Shown here: piece by piece, positions 14,608 through 15,557 of the stretch | How the letters are laid out: each line of letters opens with the position of its first letter | How positions within the stretch are numbered: the first letter of the stretch is position 1 | Source of the DNA: Treponema sp. | GTDB lineage: Bacteria > Spirochaetota > Spirochaetia > Treponematales > Breznakiellaceae | DNA length: 15,557 bases | Direction of reading: 5' to 3' | Assembly (NCBI GenBank): GCA_031269405.1 | Contig: JAISZE010000043.1 | Location: 1-15,557 of the forward strand | The notes under the pieces: model-generated | The model's database searches: none | What the model was told of the DNA's origin: nothing | Seen by the model: the letters and a program-made list of their open reading frames with translations, nothing else | Position numbers and translations under genes: made by a program

Positions 14608-15423
14608 ATGGCTACAATGCCTACGGGATCAGCACAATACCTCGCACGCTTCAGCGAGCAAAGCATCGCATGCAGCCAATACGCATTGAGCAAACTCGGG
14701 CTGGACAGATCCCACTGTTTTCTTAAAATCGAGGAGTATGTCATACTCTGCGTACCTTTCCAGTTGGGGTTCAAACGTTCCGTCTTTCTCGCGTCCCTTT
14801 CCAAGCAGGAACTCACCTTTTTCCAGCGTTATGTAAACGGCATCGTAGGGCTTTCCATCGCCCTCAACCCTGAAAGCAGGCCGGAACCTGTCAAATTTTT
14901 CATCCGCTGCAGCCTGACCACCATAGGCCAGATGAAAGGCCGTGAAAATGTGGGGCTTTTTGTGGTTGATTATAAAACCACTCCTGATGAGATGATCGTC
15001 ATGCTGGGAGGGTTTCTGGAAACCCAGGACAAGATCAAGACCCAGTTCGAGGATTACGGCAAAAAGGCGGTAAAGATAACCCCTGAGGCCGCAAAGATCA
15101 TGGGGTACAACATGTACGCCACCATTATGGAACCTGACAAGGAGGCCCGGCGCATCCAGATTTTCAGCATCTCCAGCAAAAACGTGGAGCATCTGGAAGC
15201 GATAAAGGCGCCGGCAAGGGCGCCGGGAACCGCCGTGGCCTATCAGTTTTTTTTCAAAAAATTCCGGGTATCAGCAGCCGGAACCGTCGTCGAATCTGCT
15301 GTCCTGCCCCAGGGCATCGTGCGCACTATGGCAAACCTGAATTACAGTCCTGAACTGGTGGAAATACTTGATGACTACTGGTATGCTTGCAGGGCTAATC
15401 CTTCCGCGGCTTTAGGACGTTAA
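14608..15423 (+). CDS. Unrecognised 271-residue protein upstream of hisS; PilZ-like fold possible
   Basis: I place the start at ATG 14608 because AAGGTGG (14590-14596) lies 11 bases upstream; a GTG at 14593 would sit inside that site. The protein is soluble with no signal peptide or membrane helix. An N-terminal alpha/beta half (about 30-140) has strands such as YVILCVPF, GLSIALNP and VGLFVVDYK. A middle section rich in Lys/Glu follows, then a beta-rich C-terminal half with AVAYQFFFKKFRVSAAGTVVESAVLPQG. RVSAAG resembles the D/N-x-S-x-x-G motif of PilZ c-di-GMP-binding domains, but the first position is Arg and no RxxxR motif is evident, so this is a weak hint. The gene ends 12 bases before hisS and is probably co-transcribed with it. 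The function is unknown. Confidence 0.8.
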   Translation: MATMPTGSAQYLARFSEQSIACSQYALSKLGLDRSHCFLKIEEYVILCVPFQLGFKRSVFLASLSKQELTFFQRYVNGIVGLSIALNPESRPEPVKFFIRCSLTTIGQMKGRENVGLFVVDYKTTPDEMIVMLGGFLETQDKIKTQFEDYGKKAVKITPEAAKIMGYNMYATIMEPDKEARRIQIFSISSKNVEHLEAIKAPARAPGTAVAYQFFFKKFRVSAAGTVVESAVLPQGIVRTMANLNYSPELVEILDDYWYACRANPSAALGR

Positions 15424-15435
15424 GAGAGACATATC

Positions 15436-15557
15436 ATGGCAGCATTCATCGAACCCCGTGTTTTAAAAGGCTTCAGGGATTTCCTTCCCCCCGCGGAAAT
15501 TGCCCGGAAGGATCTGGTGGAAAAAATCGAAAACTCCTTCCGTTCCTTCGGCTTTGT
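15436..15557 (+). CDS. hisS: Histidyl-tRNA synthetase, N-terminal part (cut by window end)
   Basis: The first 40 residues are visible, starting at ATG 15436, and include the HisRS entry motif RVLKGFRDFLPPAE followed by a helix rich in Lys/Glu that ends in FRSFGF. This matches the start of class II histidyl-tRNA synthetases, which charge tRNA-His with histidine in the cytoplasm. The remainder, including motifs 1-3, lies beyond the window. Only a weak purine stretch (GAGAGA) precedes the ATG, which fits coupling to the gene ending 12 bases upstream. Confidence 0.9.
   Translation, partial: MAAFIEPRVLKGFRDFLPPAEIARKDLVEKIENSFRSFGF

Noticed and set aside
14629..15192. Minus-strand open frame of 187 codons opposite the gene before hisS.
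   Set aside because: It is antisense to a gene with its own promoter and ribosome site, and its translation shows no family features.
1..15557. CRISPR arrays, tRNA or rRNA genes, insertion sequences, phage or toxin-antitoxin modules.
   Set aside because: No regularly spaced repeats, cloverleaf-like sequences, transposase motifs or typical small toxin/antitoxin pairs were seen in either strand.

Overview
The window looks like a stretch of chromosome from a spirochaete, most likely a Treponema-type Spirochaetaceae member with moderately high GC. The reasons are the gene content (a TlyC-type CBS protein, TPR/fibronectin-like envelope proteins, a conserved-looking protein directly before hisS) and the style of RuvA, RuvB and QueA. 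The species cannot be fixed from the sequence alone. It is densely coded. No rRNA, tRNA, insertion sequence, CRISPR array or phage gene was seen, and no gene-free stretch exceeds about 200 bases.

Layout. (1) Bases 2-820 hold the 3' part of a plus-strand gene for a fibronectin-III-like/TPR protein; its stop runs 17 bases into the end of the convergent minus-strand block. (2) Bases 804-12834 form a long minus-strand block. Read in its own direction it is yebC, ruvC, terminator, pepC (aminopeptidase C/bleomycin hydrolase), ruvA, ruvB, queA, phoH, pgpH (7TM-HD cyclic-di-AMP phosphodiesterase), ybeY, tlyC (CBS/CorC-type) and a secreted TPR protein. Most junctions are overlaps or gaps under 40 bases, so there are probably one to three transcripts. 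(3) A small minus-strand gene (13036-13260) encodes a 74-residue protein with two CxxC pairs. (4) A divergent AT-rich intergenic region (13261-13377) carries a perfect 10-base inverted repeat. (5) On the plus strand follow a NeuB-family sialic-acid-type synthase, an unrecognised 271-residue protein, and the start of hisS cut by the window edge.

Functional picture. The minus-strand block combines the complete Holliday-junction machinery (RuvA, RuvB, RuvC) with translation and RNA maturation (QueA, YbeY, YebC, PhoH) and cyclic-di-AMP turnover (PgpH). The order phoH-pgpH-ybeY is also known from Firmicutes, so this core is ancient housekeeping context. The less ordinary parts are a peptidase gene with a nine-base homopolymer between ruvC and ruvAB, the small CxxC protein with its palindromic divergent promoter region, an isolated NeuB-family enzyme with a variant motif, the unrecognised protein before hisS, and a TPR protein with a possible FlgT-like C-terminal domain. 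I see no convincing new multi-gene defence or mobile system here.
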